From Pseudomonas chlororaphis (GTDB lineage: Bacteria; Pseudomonadota; Gammaproteobacteria; Pseudomonadales; Pseudomonadaceae): a stretch of DNA of 64,000 nt. A model generated the notes under the pieces. It worked only from the letters and a program-made list of their open reading frames with translations, was not told the DNA's origin and ran no database searches. Positions within the stretch are counted from its first letter, which is position 1. Each line of letters opens with the position of its first letter. Made by a program: the position numbers and the translations under genes. Below, in pieces: positions 1 to 8,466 of this stretch. The stretch lies in assembly GCA_001023535.1 (NCBI GenBank), contig CP011020.1, positions 3,051,734 to 3,115,733 of the forward strand. Direction: 5' to 3'.

Positions 1-51
1 GCACAGTCATGTGATCGGTCGAACAAACCGTCACTGAACCAGGAGAGTTTC

Positions 52-474
52 ATGCTGCGCCTTATCGTCCCTACCGTTGCCGTTCTGCTGGCGACGTCCT
101 TCAGCGCTCAGGCTGCCTCGCTGAAAGAACTCGAACTGAACAAGATGCTGCAGAACGTTGCCAAGGAAAGCAGCATCGGTACGCCGCGGGCGATCAACGA
201 AGATATTCTCGACCAGGGCTACACCGTCGAAGGCACCGAGCTGATCAACCACCTCAGTGTGCAGAGCAGCCACGCCCAGAAAATGCGTGCAGACCCCAAG
301 GCCGTGTATTTCCAGCTGGGTTCCACGGTGTGCACCAACCCGGGTTTCCGTAAGCTGATGGCCAAGGGCGCGACGATGCGTTACGAGTTTACCGAGGTCA
401 AGACCAACCGCCCGGTCGCCACGGAACGCTTCCAGGAATCGGATTGCCCGAAAGCGACCAAGCCGAAGAAGTAA
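52..474 (+). CDS. Secreted PA3611-like (quorum-sensing-regulated virulence factor family) protein
   Basis: 140-residue protein with a clear Sec signal peptide (hydrophobic residues 4-20, predicted cleavage after AQA near residue 21), so it should be periplasmic or secreted. The mature part has two cysteines (in STVCTN and ESDCPK) that could form a disulfide. The sequence and its place near recX/recA match the P. aeruginosa PA3611 family, which is described as quorum-sensing regulated; the biochemical role is not established. The start is supported by AGGAG (positions 41-45) just upstream. The gene stands alone with a convergent small gene downstream. Confidence 0.8.
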   Translation: MLRLIVPTVAVLLATSFSAQAASLKELELNKMLQNVAKESSIGTPRAINEDILDQGYTVEGTELINHLSVQSSHAQKMRADPKAVYFQLGSTVCTNPGFRKLMAKGATMRYEFTEVKTNRPVATERFQESDCPKATKPKK

Positions 475-501
475 CCCTGCCGGCCCCGTGGCCTGTAGGC
501 A

Positions 502-699
502 TCAACCACACAGGCCACTGTCGCGCCGCTGCTCATCATCGGCGCGCAATTCCTCCACCAGCGCCTGTAGGTAGCGCGAGCGCCAGGCCCGCCCTTCCAA
601 CCGGCGGCAGCACTCTTCCTCCAGGCTCACTCGATTGGCCTGGGCCGACTCCAGCAGCATCAGATACAACTGCCTGTCGAGTTCCAGTGTCACCCTCAT
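502..699 (-). CDS. Small ribbon-helix-helix-like protein
   Basis: 65 residues beginning MRVTLELDRQLY, followed by a predicted helix (LMLLESAQANRVSLEEECCRRLEG). This is the strand-helix-helix layout of Arc/MetJ-type DNA-binding proteins. A good ribosome binding site (GGGAGGC) lies about 8 bases before the ATG. The C-terminal third is charged, with no second domain. No toxin partner is visible next to it, so it may be a stand-alone regulator. Function is inferred from fold pattern only. Confidence 0.6.
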   Translation of the reverse strand: MRVTLELDRQLYLMLLESAQANRVSLEEECCRRLEGRAWRSRYLQALVEELRADDEQRRDSGLCG

Positions 700-950
700 C
701 TTTCACGCCTCCCTGCACGATCCGTCCTCAATCCACCGCGTGGCACCCAGCCCTGGGCATCTGCTTGCATGGGCACGCTTGATACTCAGTAAATCAGAGC
801 CCTGTACGCGTGGCTGGTCATCTGACGAGCGGCGCAGCGCATCCATGCCTGCATCCAGCGGTTGCCAACTGTCACTTTTGAGCGCCATGATCAAGACAGC
901 AACGATCGGGGCGAGGATCTGGATTCGTCCTGCCAAGAAGGAGAAGTTGA

Positions 951-2069
951 ATGCCTTATAAACCGAATGACCTGCTCAGTCGTCATTTTGAAAACCACGG
1001 CCACGACCTCATCCACAAGGTTGAAGAACAACTCAACCTGGTCTCACCCAACAGCCCGAACCTTCCCATCTATCGCGACATGATCCTGACCGTACTGCGT
1101 ATGGCACAGGAAGATCACAACCGCTGGAATGCCAAGATCACCCTCCAGGCACTGCGGGAACTGGAACACGCCTTCCGCACGCTCGAACAGTTCAAGGGAC
1201 GGCGCAAGGTGACCGTCTTCGGCTCGGCTCGGACGCCGATCGAGCATCCCCTGTACGGCCTGGCCCGGGAACTCGGGGTGGCGCTGGCGCGCTCGGACAT
1301 GATGGTCATCACCGGTGCCGGCGGCGGCATCATGGCGGCGGCCCATGAAGGCGCAGGACGCGACCACAGCCTGGGGTTCAACATCACCCTGCCATTCGAA
1401 CAGCACGCCAACCCGACCGTCGAAGGCACGCCGAACCTGCTGCCGTTCCACTTCTTCTTCACCCGCAAACTGTTCTTCGTCAAGGAAGCCGACGCGCTGG
1501 TGCTCTGCCCGGGCGGCTTCGGCACGCTGGATGAAGCCCTTGAGGTATTGACGCTGGTGCAGACCGGCAAGAGCCCGCTGGTGCCGGTGGTCCTGCTGGA
1601 CATGCCGGGCGGCAAGTTCTGGCAAGGCGCCCTGGATTTCATCCGTGAACAACTGGAGGAGAACCGCTACATCCTGCCCACGGACATGAAACTGATGCGC
1701 CTGGTGTACAACGCCGAAGACGCCGTGGAGGAGATCAACCAGTTCTATCGCAACTTCCACTCCAGCCGCTGGCTCAAGCACCAGTTCGTGATTCGCATGA
1801 ACCACAAGCTCAGCGAACAGGCGCTCCAACAGATGCAGGTGGCCTTCGCCGACCTGTGCCTCAATGACTGCTTTCATCAGCATGACTACAGCGACGAAGA
1901 ACACGATGAGGCTCGCTTCAGCCATCTGACGCGACTGGCCTTTACCTTCAACGCCCGCGATCACGGTCGTTTGAGGGAACTGGTGGACTACATCAACATG
2001 GCAGAGAACTGGGCCGAACCCACCCAGAAGGTCCAACCCCTTACATGGGAGCCGATCAAGGCGACTTGA
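951..2069 (+). CDS. LOG family protein (TIGR00730-type Rossmann fold)
   Basis: 372 residues. The central domain carries the LOG signature: VFGSART at about residue 89, GAGGGIM at about 122, and PGGFGTLDE at about residue 187, the nucleotide/ribose-phosphate binding motif of cytokinin riboside 5'-monophosphate phosphoribohydrolases and related pyrimidine/purine nucleotide monophosphate nucleosidases. It is longer than plant-type LOG (about 200 aa), with extra N-terminal helical and C-terminal segments typical of the long proteobacterial class. AGGAG precedes the ATG by about 7 bases. Followed by a strong bidirectional terminator shared with the convergent recX. The exact substrate cannot be read from sequence. 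Confidence 0.85.
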   Translation: MPYKPNDLLSRHFENHGHDLIHKVEEQLNLVSPNSPNLPIYRDMILTVLRMAQEDHNRWNAKITLQALRELEHAFRTLEQFKGRRKVTVFGSARTPIEHPLYGLARELGVALARSDMMVITGAGGGIMAAAHEGAGRDHSLGFNITLPFEQHANPTVEGTPNLLPFHFFFTRKLFFVKEADALVLCPGGFGTLDEALEVLTLVQTGKSPLVPVVLLDMPGGKFWQGALDFIREQLEENRYILPTDMKLMRLVYNAEDAVEEINQFYRNFHSSRWLKHQFVIRMNHKLSEQALQQMQVAFADLCLNDCFHQHDYSDEEHDEARFSHLTRLAFTFNARDHGRLRELVDYINMAENWAEPTQKVQPLTWEPIKAT

Positions 2070-2074
2070 GCCCA

Positions 2075-2112
2075 TAAAAAAAGGCCCGCTATCGAAATAG
2101 CGGGCCTTTTTG
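2075..2112. terminator. Bidirectional Rho-independent terminator between LOG gene and recX
   Basis: Perfect stem GGCCCGCTAT/ATAGCGGGCC with a short loop, flanked by an A run on the left and a T run on the right, so it can serve both convergent transcripts. Confidence 0.9.
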
Positions 2113-2113
2113 T

Positions 2114-2581
2114 TCAATCATCCAGACCGCGACCGCTGAACAAACGGTTGATCATCTCCATGGAATACCCCCGATATGCCAGAAATCGCCCTTGCTTAGC
2201 GCGTTCCCGTGCATCGATGGGCAAATGCCCGGAAAACTTGCGGCGCCAGGTGTCCGTCAATTGCTCTTGCCAATCGATACCGCTTTCGCGCAGGGCGAGT
2301 TCGATATCGGGGCGTTGCAAACCCCGTTGGCCCAGCTCCTCGCGAATTCGCAACGGACCGTAACCGGAGCGGGCGCGATACGAGACAAAGCTTTCAAGGT
2401 AGCGAGCTTCCGACAGCAGGCCTTCCTCGGTCAAACGGTCGAGGGCCGTGTCGATCAACTCATCGGGCGCACCGCGCTGACGCAGCTTACGCGTCAGCTC
2501 GACCCGCCCGTGCTCGCGCCTGGCAAGCAGATCCATCGCCGTTCGCCGCACCGCGACGAGGGTATCGAGTACGACGGTCAT
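2114..2581 (-). CDS. recX: Regulatory protein RecX
   Basis: 155 residues, the usual RecX length, built of three-helix repeats (for example [13 protein letters not shown] and [14 protein letters not shown], where the latter has the conserved YGPxRIxxEL pattern). RecX binds within the RecA filament groove and limits filament extension. It lies only 8 bases downstream of recA on the same strand and is probably co-transcribed with it. ATG chosen because it follows recA directly and gives the full first repeat. Confidence 0.95.
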   Translation of the reverse strand: MTVVLDTLVAVRRTAMDLLARREHGRVELTRKLRQRGAPDELIDTALDRLTEEGLLSEARYLESFVSYRARSGYGPLRIREELGQRGLQRPDIELALRESGIDWQEQLTDTWRRKFSGHLPIDARERAKQGRFLAYRGYSMEMINRLFSGRGLDD

Positions 2582-2589
2582 CGAGTCGA

Positions 2590-3642
2590 TCAGATGTCAG
2601 CGTCAGCCAGGTCGTCAGCGGTCTCGCGGCTGGCCACTGCCTTGACGTCGGCAACCGGGCTCAGCAGCTTGTCGCGCAGTTGCTTCTCGAGGGCCGCAGC
2701 GACTTCCGGGTTGTCCGCCAGGAACTTGGCCGAGTTGGCCTTGCCCTGACCGATCTTGGTGCCGTTGTAGGCGTACCACGCACCGGACTTCTCGACAAAA
2801 CCGTGCAACACACCCAGGTCGATCATTTCGCCATTGAGGTAGATGCCCTTGCCGTAGAGGATCTGGAACTCGGCCTGACGGAACGGCGAAGCCACCTTGT
2901 TCTTCACAACCTTGACGCGGGTTTCGCTGCCGACCACTTCGTCGCCTTCTTTCACCGCGCCAGTACGGCGGATGTCCAGGCGAACCGAGGCGTAGAATTT
3001 CAGCGCGTTACCGCCGGTCGTGGTTTCCGGGCTGCCGAACATCACGCCGATCTTCATGCGGATCTGGTTGATGAAGATCACCAGGCAGTTGGCGTTCTTG
3101 ATGTTACCGGTGATCTTGCGCAGGGCCTGGGACATCAGGCGAGCCTGGAGGCCCACGTGCATGTCACCCATTTCACCTTCGATTTCAGCTTTTGGCACCA
3201 GGGCGGCAACGGAGTCGACGATGATCACGTCAACCGCGTTGGAACGCACCAGCATGTCGGTGATTTCCAGGGCCTGTTCGCCGGTGTCCGGCTGGGAAAC
3301 CAGCAGGTCGTCGACGTTGACGCCCAGCTTGCCGGCGTATTCCGGGTCCAGGGCGTGTTCGGCGTCGACGAAGGCGCAGGTCGCGCCGGCTTTCTGGGCC
3401 TGGGCGATCACGGACAGGGTCAGCGTGGTTTTACCGGACGACTCAGGGCCGTAGATTTCAACGATCCGGCCTTTTGGCAGGCCGCCGATGCCCAGCGCAA
3501 TGTCCAGGCCCAGGGAGCCGGTGGAGATGGAAGGAATAGCCTGACGGTCTTGATCGCCCATACGCATTACGGCACCCTTGCCGAATTGACGTTCGATCTG
3601 ACCCAAGGCCGCAGCCAAGGCTTTCTTCTTGTTGTCGTCCAT
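2590..3642 (-). CDS. recA: Recombinase RecA
   Basis: 350 residues starting [13 protein letters not shown]. Walker A GPESSGKT at about 67-74, Walker [11 protein letters not shown], loop L2 region [18 protein letters not shown], and the acidic C-terminal tail. Strand-exchange protein of homologous recombination and co-protease for LexA-type repressors, so here it is probably also what triggers inactivation of the tailocin repressor at 19811-20554. An in-frame start 12 bases further upstream is possible, but the MDDNKKK start is the family start. A LexA box lies 41 bases upstream of the start. Confidence 0.98.
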   Translation of the reverse strand: MDDNKKKALAAALGQIERQFGKGAVMRMGDQDRQAIPSISTGSLGLDIALGIGGLPKGRIVEIYGPESSGKTTLTLSVIAQAQKAGATCAFVDAEHALDPEYAGKLGVNVDDLLVSQPDTGEQALEITDMLVRSNAVDVIIVDSVAALVPKAEIEGEMGDMHVGLQARLMSQALRKITGNIKNANCLVIFINQIRMKIGVMFGSPETTTGGNALKFYASVRLDIRRTGAVKEGDEVVGSETRVKVVKNKVASPFRQAEFQILYGKGIYLNGEMIDLGVLHGFVEKSGAWYAYNGTKIGQGKANSAKFLADNPEVAAALEKQLRDKLLSPVADVKAVASRETADDLADADI

Positions 3643-3682
3643 TAAAGTCCTCACGTAATCAATAAGGCCTGGCGGCCAACAC

Positions 3683-3698
3683 CTGTATAAGTAGCCAG
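3683..3698. promoter_or_regulatory. LexA (SOS) box in the recA promoter
   Basis: Reads CTGTATAAGTAGCCAG on the plus strand, matching the gamma-proteobacterial CTGT-N8-ACAG consensus with one mismatch (CCAG for ACAG). Located between cinA and the recA start, where an SOS box is expected. Confidence 0.85.
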
Positions 3699-3725
3699 TA
3701 TTATTCCACAGGGATTGAAGATCGC

Positions 3726-4226
3726 CTACCCCTGATTTGAGATTTCTACCGAGGCATGCTGCAGCAGCCCCTCTAGCGCGGCCTTCACCGTTTGTCGGCG
3801 GACCTCATCCCGGTTGCCCGGGAAAAAGCGCTGCTCACTGATCACCGTCGCGCCAACGCCCCAGGCCAGCCATACGGTGCCCACCGGTTTGTGCGGTGAG
3901 CCCCCGTCGGGCCCGGCCACGCCGCTGACCGCCACGGCAAACCGCGCCAGGCTTTTATGCTGGGCGCCCTGGGCCATGGCCTCGACCACCTCGCGGCTGA
4001 CCGCCCCCACCGTCTCGAACAAGCCGCTGGGTACATTCAGTTGCTGGGTCTTCTGGCGATTGGAATAAGTCACGTAACCGGCCTCGAACCAGGCCGAGCT
4101 CCCTGGGATCCGCGTGATCGCCTCGGCAATCCCGCCCCCGGTACAGGACTCGGCGGTGGTGACATGGGCATTGAGCAACTGCAAGCGCCGACCCAATTCA
4201 GCGGCCAGTTCGGTAATGTCGTCCAC
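3726..4226 (-). CDS. pncC: CinA-type nicotinamide-nucleotide amidohydrolase (PncC domain)
   Basis: 166 residues, corresponding to the stand-alone C-terminal CinA domain. Contains [16 protein letters not shown] near residue 24, SGVAGPDGG near residue 102 and [10 protein letters not shown], the conserved NMN deamidase motifs. It converts nicotinamide mononucleotide to nicotinate mononucleotide in pyridine nucleotide salvage. Uses a GTG start with GGAG about 7 bases upstream. Lies immediately upstream of recA in the same direction and forms the left border of the tailocin insertion locus. Confidence 0.9.
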   Translation of the reverse strand: MDDITELAAELGRRLQLLNAHVTTAESCTGGGIAEAITRIPGSSAWFEAGYVTYSNRQKTQQLNVPSGLFETVGAVSREVVEAMAQGAQHKSLARFAVAVSGVAGPDGGSPHKPVGTVWLAWGVGATVISEQRFFPGNRDEVRRQTVKAALEGLLQHASVEISNQG

Positions 4227-4297
4227 GGTGCTCTCCAGATTCGACGCGATGAAGGCCTACCGTACACGAGCGGTCGACGCTTGCAAGGCTCGCCGGA

Positions 4298-4834
4298 TTA
4301 CCGAACCAAGGCCCTGACGTAGGCCTGGCAAGCCTGCAGGGCGATCAATCCGCGGTCGCCGGCGTCGGTGATGGCGATAATTCGTTGAGCATGCGCCGGG
4401 TCAAGTCGGGCGCGTGGGGCGCCATGATCCATGCCGCTGGCGCCGGCGGCGGCAGGCAGCGCACAGCCGCCGGGGGCATCGCTGGCGTCGAGGAGGACTG
4501 ACAGCCGGACATCGGCAGTAGCAAGGCGATCGCGCAGGCGATCCTGGTCACGTTGGGCATCGCTCAAGGCTCGGTAGTGGGTTTGTTCGCTGGCGGCAAG
4601 CCGTTGTTCCAGGACGAGGCGCTTGTCTTGCTCGGCCTTGTGTTGCGTCGCTGCTGCCTGGGCCAATTGATTCAGCGTCTCGGCCCGGGACTGGGCCATT
4701 TGCGCCAACTGGCGGCCATAGCGCCAATCCTGGAGCCGCCATGCCAGGGCCGCCGGCCCACCGGCCAGCAGCATCAGCAAGGCAACGACGCCGAAGGTGC
4801 GCAAGGAAAACGGCATCAGGCCGAAGACTGGCAT
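4298..4834 (-). CDS. Tailocin lysis i-spanin (Rz-like)
   Basis: 178 residues from the ATG at 4834: a short cytoplasmic N-terminus, one membrane anchor (about residues 11-29, VVALLMLLAGGPAALAW) and a long periplasmic alpha-helical/coiled-coil part rich in Q, A and R. This is the type II inner-membrane spanin layout. It overlaps the endolysin gene by 19 bases and contains a second lysis gene in another frame (4345-4560). Spanins fuse inner and outer membranes in the last step of lysis and would release the tailocin. Longer upstream starts run into the endolysin gene and lack the family N-terminus. Confidence 0.85.
   Translation of the reverse strand: MPVFGLMPFSLRTFGVVALLMLLAGGPAALAWRLQDWRYGRQLAQMAQSRAETLNQLAQAAATQHKAEQDKRLVLEQRLAASEQTHYRALSDAQRDQDRLRDRLATADVRLSVLLDASDAPGGCALPAAAGASGMDHGAPRARLDPAHAQRIIAITDAGDRGLIALQACQAYVRALVR
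4345..4560 (-). CDS. Embedded o-spanin lipoprotein (Rz1-like)
   Basis: 71 residues in a different frame entirely inside the Rz-like gene. It has a short signal sequence ending in LLPMSGC, a plausible lipobox with the lipidated Cys at residue 20, and a Pro-rich mature part of about 50 residues (APAAWIMAPHAP, SPSPTPATAD). Size, lipobox, proline content and nested position match Rz1-type outer-membrane spanins. The ribosome binding site is weak, and the Met at lipobox position -3 is unusual. Predicted to pair with the overlapping i-spanin. Confidence 0.75.
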   Translation of the reverse strand: MPNVTRIACAIALLLPMSGCQSSSTPAMPPAAVRCLPPPAPAAWIMAPHAPDLTRRMLNELSPSPTPATAD

Positions 4835-5379
4835 AGCACCGCCCTCGCCCGCGCCCAGAGCTGCAGACGATCCTGCAGGCCGTTCAAACCACCGTTGATG
4901 CGCCGGGTAATGCTGTTGAACTGGTCGCGATCGGCCAGCTCGTTCAAGCCGTTCTGTTCCCAGAACCAGGCGGCGGATTCGCTGGCCCATTGCGGCTGTT
5001 CAAGAAGCTCAGGCAAGGCCAGCAAACGTGCATCGCCAAACAGCCCCTGACTGCAGCGAAGGTAATTGTCATGGCCGGTAATCTGGATCAGACCTCGGCC
5101 GCGATACTTCTGGCCGTCGCCGTCCGCCACCGGCGTATTGCCCAGGCGAGCGGCCAACGCGCCAGTGTCGTATTGGCTTAGATAGGCCTCGCTGCCGAGT
5201 TCGCGCACGTACCGTAACTGCCCCGACTCATGGCCGATCTGCGCCAAAAACGCAGCAATGCGTTTAGGCGTATCGATACGGTGGCGGGACATGGCGGTGT
5301 TGAGGGCTGGAATGAAAACGCCCGCTTGGGAGCGGGCGTTGGGCATGATGAGGGCAAGTTGTGCTTGTGTGATGTCCAT
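4816..5379 (-). CDS. Glycoside hydrolase family 19 endolysin
   Basis: 187 residues with the GH19 chitinase/lysozyme fold motifs: AFLAQIGHESG with catalytic Glu near residue 51, then YRGRGLIQITGHDNY near residue 92 and ITRRINGG near residue 156. No signal peptide, so it should depend on the holin at 18160-18510 to reach the peptidoglycan. In tailocin clusters this class acts as the cell-wall hydrolase for producer lysis. Overlaps the downstream spanin start. Confidence 0.92.
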   Translation of the reverse strand: MDITQAQLALIMPNARSQAGVFIPALNTAMSRHRIDTPKRIAAFLAQIGHESGQLRYVRELGSEAYLSQYDTGALAARLGNTPVADGDGQKYRGRGLIQITGHDNYLRCSQGLFGDARLLALPELLEQPQWASESAAWFWEQNGLNELADRDQFNSITRRINGGLNGLQDRLQLWARARAVLCQSSA

Positions 5380-5400
5380 AGCCTGACCATCGAAAAAACA

Positions 5401-5835
5401 TTACTGAAATGGCGTCGCCAGCCAGGGCGGCGCAACAGGTCGGTGCTCAGCCGCCGGAAACAGCTCGTCCTGCGGCCACTCTCGCAGGGCACGTCGATAG
5501 GCCTGCAGTTGTGTGTACTGGGCCTGGTCCAGCGTTGTGCCGCCTCCGTCATCCATCTCATCGCGATCGCGAGCCACGAGCCGGTCGGTGGCGTTGAGCT
5601 GAGCATCGCGCCAGTGTGTCTCGCTGATGATTTGTGCCTCGACCTTGTTGACCAAACGCTCGGACAAGACCGGATGCCCGTTGGTATCCGACGCTATGGA
5701 CCTGTTTAAAAAAGGCGCTGCGAACAACCCGTTGTAGGTGTGCTCCGAAATCTCGACGGCATCTTCAGGAAGCTTCCCGAAATGGTCGATGGAGTTGTAA
5801 AAGCCACCCGTGGATGGGGCGTAAAAAAGCAACAT
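5401..5835 (-). CDS. Tail fibre assembly protein (fibre 2 chaperone)
   Basis: 144 residues starting MLLFYAPSTGGFY, with RBS AGGAGA 7 bases upstream. This N-terminus and the C-terminal motif of the type LQAYRRALREWP are typical of pseudomonad phage tail fibre assembly proteins (gpU/gpG38 type), which act as folding chaperones for the adjacent fibre. It directly follows the second fibre gene, which carries a premature stop, so it may have lost its client. An in-frame extension to 5913 overlaps the fibre gene and is not needed. Confidence 0.85.
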   Translation of the reverse strand: MLLFYAPSTGGFYNSIDHFGKLPEDAVEISEHTYNGLFAAPFLNRSIASDTNGHPVLSERLVNKVEAQIISETHWRDAQLNATDRLVARDRDEMDDGGGTTLDQAQYTQLQAYRRALREWPQDELFPAAEHRPVAPPWLATPFQ

Positions 5836-5848
5836 GACGATCTCCTTT

Positions 5849-6760
5849 TCAGTAGCCAATCGCCCGCCAGAGGCCAGTCCAGTTTGAGTAGGCGCCGTTA
5901 TAGTCCCGACCATACAGCCTGAACTGACTCAGCGAAGCGATGGAGACACCGAATGCCGCACAGGTGGGGCCCCCGTCGGTCACGGTGATGTTCCTGACGG
6001 CGTTGGGAAACGACATCGGAAACGTCACCAGCACACCATTGGCATCCGCGCCGCTCGATGACACGCCCCATTGCTCGATCACGTAGCCCGTCGGGCTGGT
6101 GGTATCGGGAATCCGCTTCCAGCCATTGGGCTGCAACGATGAAGACGACATGGCCGAATACTTCAGGGCCGCCGTGCCGCCAATCAGGCGCCATTGGTTG
6201 CTGAGCTTGATGAAGGCTGCCGTTTCTCCCAGCCCAATGCTGATGACGCCCTCCGCGCCATTGGACCCGGACAATCTGTCGGCCGCCGAAGACGTTGAAA
6301 CGGTCACGACGCCATTGCCCGCGTTGACAATCAGGACCGTAGCGCCCTGCAGGATTCCCGCGGTCGCTGGCAACTTGGCAGTCACCGGGGTTTAGCTGGC
6401 GAAGCTGGCGACGCCCCCCACATCCTTGAGCGTCAGCGTGGTACTGCCGGCATACACGTCAAAACCGCAATACTGGACCCCATTGCGAACGACAAACTCC
6501 GTGGTGGCCACGCTCTTGTCGTTATCGAACTGCGGGGCGGTCAGAAACAACCCGCCGCCACGCAGCGCGGATAGCAATTGATTGTAGGTTTCTTCCGATG
6601 GCGTGATCCCCGCGGCCTCGATCACATTGATTATTTCCTGCGTGACGCCATTCCCCCAACTGGCCGGAATCAAGGACCCCGGTGTCCCCGTCAGGGGATT
6701 TTCATCGACAAACCTGCCGCCCACCAAGCCCGCGCTGGGCACACTTTTTGGATAATCCAT
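5849..6760 (-). pseudogene. Second tail fibre gene, interrupted by an in-frame stop
   Basis: Two collinear pieces in one frame: residues 1-122 (6395-6760) and a C-terminal piece (5849-6391), separated by a single TAA at 6392-6394. The first piece has the same N-terminal attachment module as fibre 1 (MDYPKSVPSAGLV...FVDENPLTGTPGSLIP). The second piece reads on naturally (TPVTAKLPATAGILQGATV, a typical fibre beta-repeat) and ends in a receptor-binding-like tip with GW/W/Y-rich motifs. No frameshift is needed, only the nonsense codon. A GTG at 6385 has no ribosome binding site. Either the fibre is truncated or the stop is read through or is a sequence error. Confidence 0.8.
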
Positions 6761-6785
6761 GTTATTGCTCTCTCTAAGATCAGGC

Positions 6786-7295
6786 TCAGGCGCGGACTGT
6801 CAGCGCCCGGATAGCCGCCAGCACCTCATCAGCGGCCTGGTTGGCCAGATCCGCATGACCTTTGGCAAGGTGCCCTTGGATCCGCGCCTTGGCCTTGAGG
6901 CGCACCTCACGTAGCGCCAGCAGGGTCGCTTCACATTCAGTGGCTTTGGCGAGTATCTGATCGGCCGCCTGCCTGGCGGTGCGCCCTCTGACAACCCACG
7001 CAGAAACGGCCAACGGGACGGCTTTCTTCGGGTAGCCTTCATCCTTGAAAGCCTGCGCTTGCACAGCGGCTTGTTGGTACTCCAAGGCCCGCAACGGATC
7101 GCCGACCAGTGTGCGCCGTGCGCTGTCGGCAGCGGCATCGACACAGGCGCTCAGGCGCTCGACTTCCTGGCGCAACAGCTCGGCCGCACGCTCGTCATTG
7201 AACACCCACTTGCCGTCCTCCCAGGCATGGGCGGGAGAAGGCGGAGGCGGACGAAGCCCATCTTCGTACTCATGCAGTTCTTGAATGACTTTCAT
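6786..7295 (-). CDS. Tail fibre assembly/chaperone-like protein for fibre 1
   Basis: 169 residues. It starts MKVIQELHEYEDGLRPPPPSPAHAWEDGKWV, and the 'AHAWEDGKWVFN' element is shared by pseudomonad phage tail fibre chaperones. The remainder is a long helical, Ala- and Arg-rich region. The ATG overlaps the TGA of fibre 1 (ATGA), showing translational coupling, and GGGAGA precedes it. Inferred to fold the 387-residue fibre encoded just upstream. Confidence 0.7.
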   Translation of the reverse strand: MKVIQELHEYEDGLRPPPPSPAHAWEDGKWVFNDERAAELLRQEVERLSACVDAAADSARRTLVGDPLRALEYQQAAVQAQAFKDEGYPKKAVPLAVSAWVVRGRTARQAADQILAKATECEATLLALREVRLKAKARIQGHLAKGHADLANQAADEVLAAIRALTVRA

Positions 7296-8455
7296 CGGAT
7301 GATCTCCCAGGACAGGTGGACATTGACTGCGTTGATGAAGTTGACGCCGATACCCACGCTGTAATCCGTCAGCGCCTGGTGTCCCTTGATCCCCATGCTC
7401 AATAGCAGCTCGTCACTGTCAGCGATCGTTGCGCCTAATGTGTGCTCGGCCTGGTACGACTGCCACAGCGAACGCGACTGGGTATGGTCAAAACTGGCCG
7501 TGACCGTGGACACGCTCACGTCATTGACGACGTTGTTGGAGAACAACACGCACATGTACGGGCTTGAAGGGGTTGCCCAACCCACGGCATTGTTGCCAGG
7601 CGTTGTCGCAACGGGAGACAGGTAGCTGTAGTTGCCTCCAAGCCATCCAGTTTGGACGAACGCCAGCGAGGTGACGGCGTTCGGCGCGGGGGTCGGATTG
7701 CCGGCCACGAGCCGCGCTGCACGAGCATGCGGATCCAGTGGCAGATACACCACCCCCGTGCCATTGACCGTTTGTGTCCAAGTCAATTGAGCGCGGTTGT
7801 AGATGGCGCGAACAGTCGGCGCGGAACCTGGCGTCCCGGTCATGACCCACGCCAGGCACATGTCCAGGGGGGTGGACGCGAATCCGCCGCCGGACGCGCC
7901 ATTGACAGTGCCCTTCAAGGATTCCGGAGGGAGGTCATACAGGCTGCCACGCTGCATATAGAACGTCAGCACACCGCCTATGACCTGCGCTCGTAGAAAA
8001 TAACTGCTGCTGGGCAACAAATCGGCGCTGCTCCAGTTTGCCGTCAAGTAGGTACGTGACCGCCCCAACCGCCCACTCAGCACCTCTTGTCCGAGGCTGA
8101 TGTATGTACCCGCCGGAATCGAGACACGACCGCCGCTGGTAGACAGTGCTACCGGGGTTATGGCCAGTCGGGCGTCCGCCGTGGCAATCGTTGGCAGCGG
8201 TAAAGCGGCGATCGGAAGAGCGAGGTCCTGGTTCCAGCCCTTGGCCGTGACCGACTGAATCGCCTCGAGCAATTGATCATTCTGGGTTTCATCTGGCGTC
8301 AGATCCCCCGCCTTGATGACATTCACGATTTCCTGGGTCACGCCATTGCCCCAGGCTGCCGGAATCAAGGAGCCGGGCGTGCCGGTCAGCGGGTTTTCAT
8401 CAACGAACTTGCCATTGACCAACCCGGCGCTGGGTACACTTTTTGGATAATCCAT
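7292..8455 (-). CDS. Tail fibre protein 1 (receptor binding)
   Basis: 387 residues. Residues 1-50 form a conserved baseplate-attachment module (MDYPKSVPSAGLVNGKFVDE, then NPLTGTPGSLIPAAWGNGVTQE) nearly identical to that of the second fibre gene. The rest is Gly/Thr/Ser-rich beta structure of the sort that forms trimeric fibres, with a C-terminus (HLSWEIIR) unlike that of fibre 2. In R-type tailocins the fibre decides which lipopolysaccharide, and so which strains, are killed. Located between gp48 and its chaperone. Confidence 0.88.
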   Translation of the reverse strand: MDYPKSVPSAGLVNGKFVDENPLTGTPGSLIPAAWGNGVTQEIVNVIKAGDLTPDETQNDQLLEAIQSVTAKGWNQDLALPIAALPLPTIATADARLAITPVALSTSGGRVSIPAGTYISLGQEVLSGRLGRSRTYLTANWSSADLLPSSSYFLRAQVIGGVLTFYMQRGSLYDLPPESLKGTVNGASGGGFASTPLDMCLAWVMTGTPGSAPTVRAIYNRAQLTWTQTVNGTGVVYLPLDPHARAARLVAGNPTPAPNAVTSLAFVQTGWLGGNYSYLSPVATTPGNNAVGWATPSSPYMCVLFSNNVVNDVSVSTVTASFDHTQSRSLWQSYQAEHTLGATIADSDELLLSMGIKGHQALTDYSVGIGVNFINAVNVHLSWEIIR

Positions 8456-8466
8456 CTTTCTATTCC

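Noticed and set aside
703..936. 77-codon minus-strand frame with a hydrophobic start
   Set aside because: Only a TTG start, no ribosome binding site (the upstream bases are the opposite strand's AGGAG) and no family.
2209..3645. Long open frame opposite recA/recX
   Set aside because: Antisense shadow produced by high-GC codon bias; recA and recX are certain on the other strand and no ribosome binding site or family similarity is seen.
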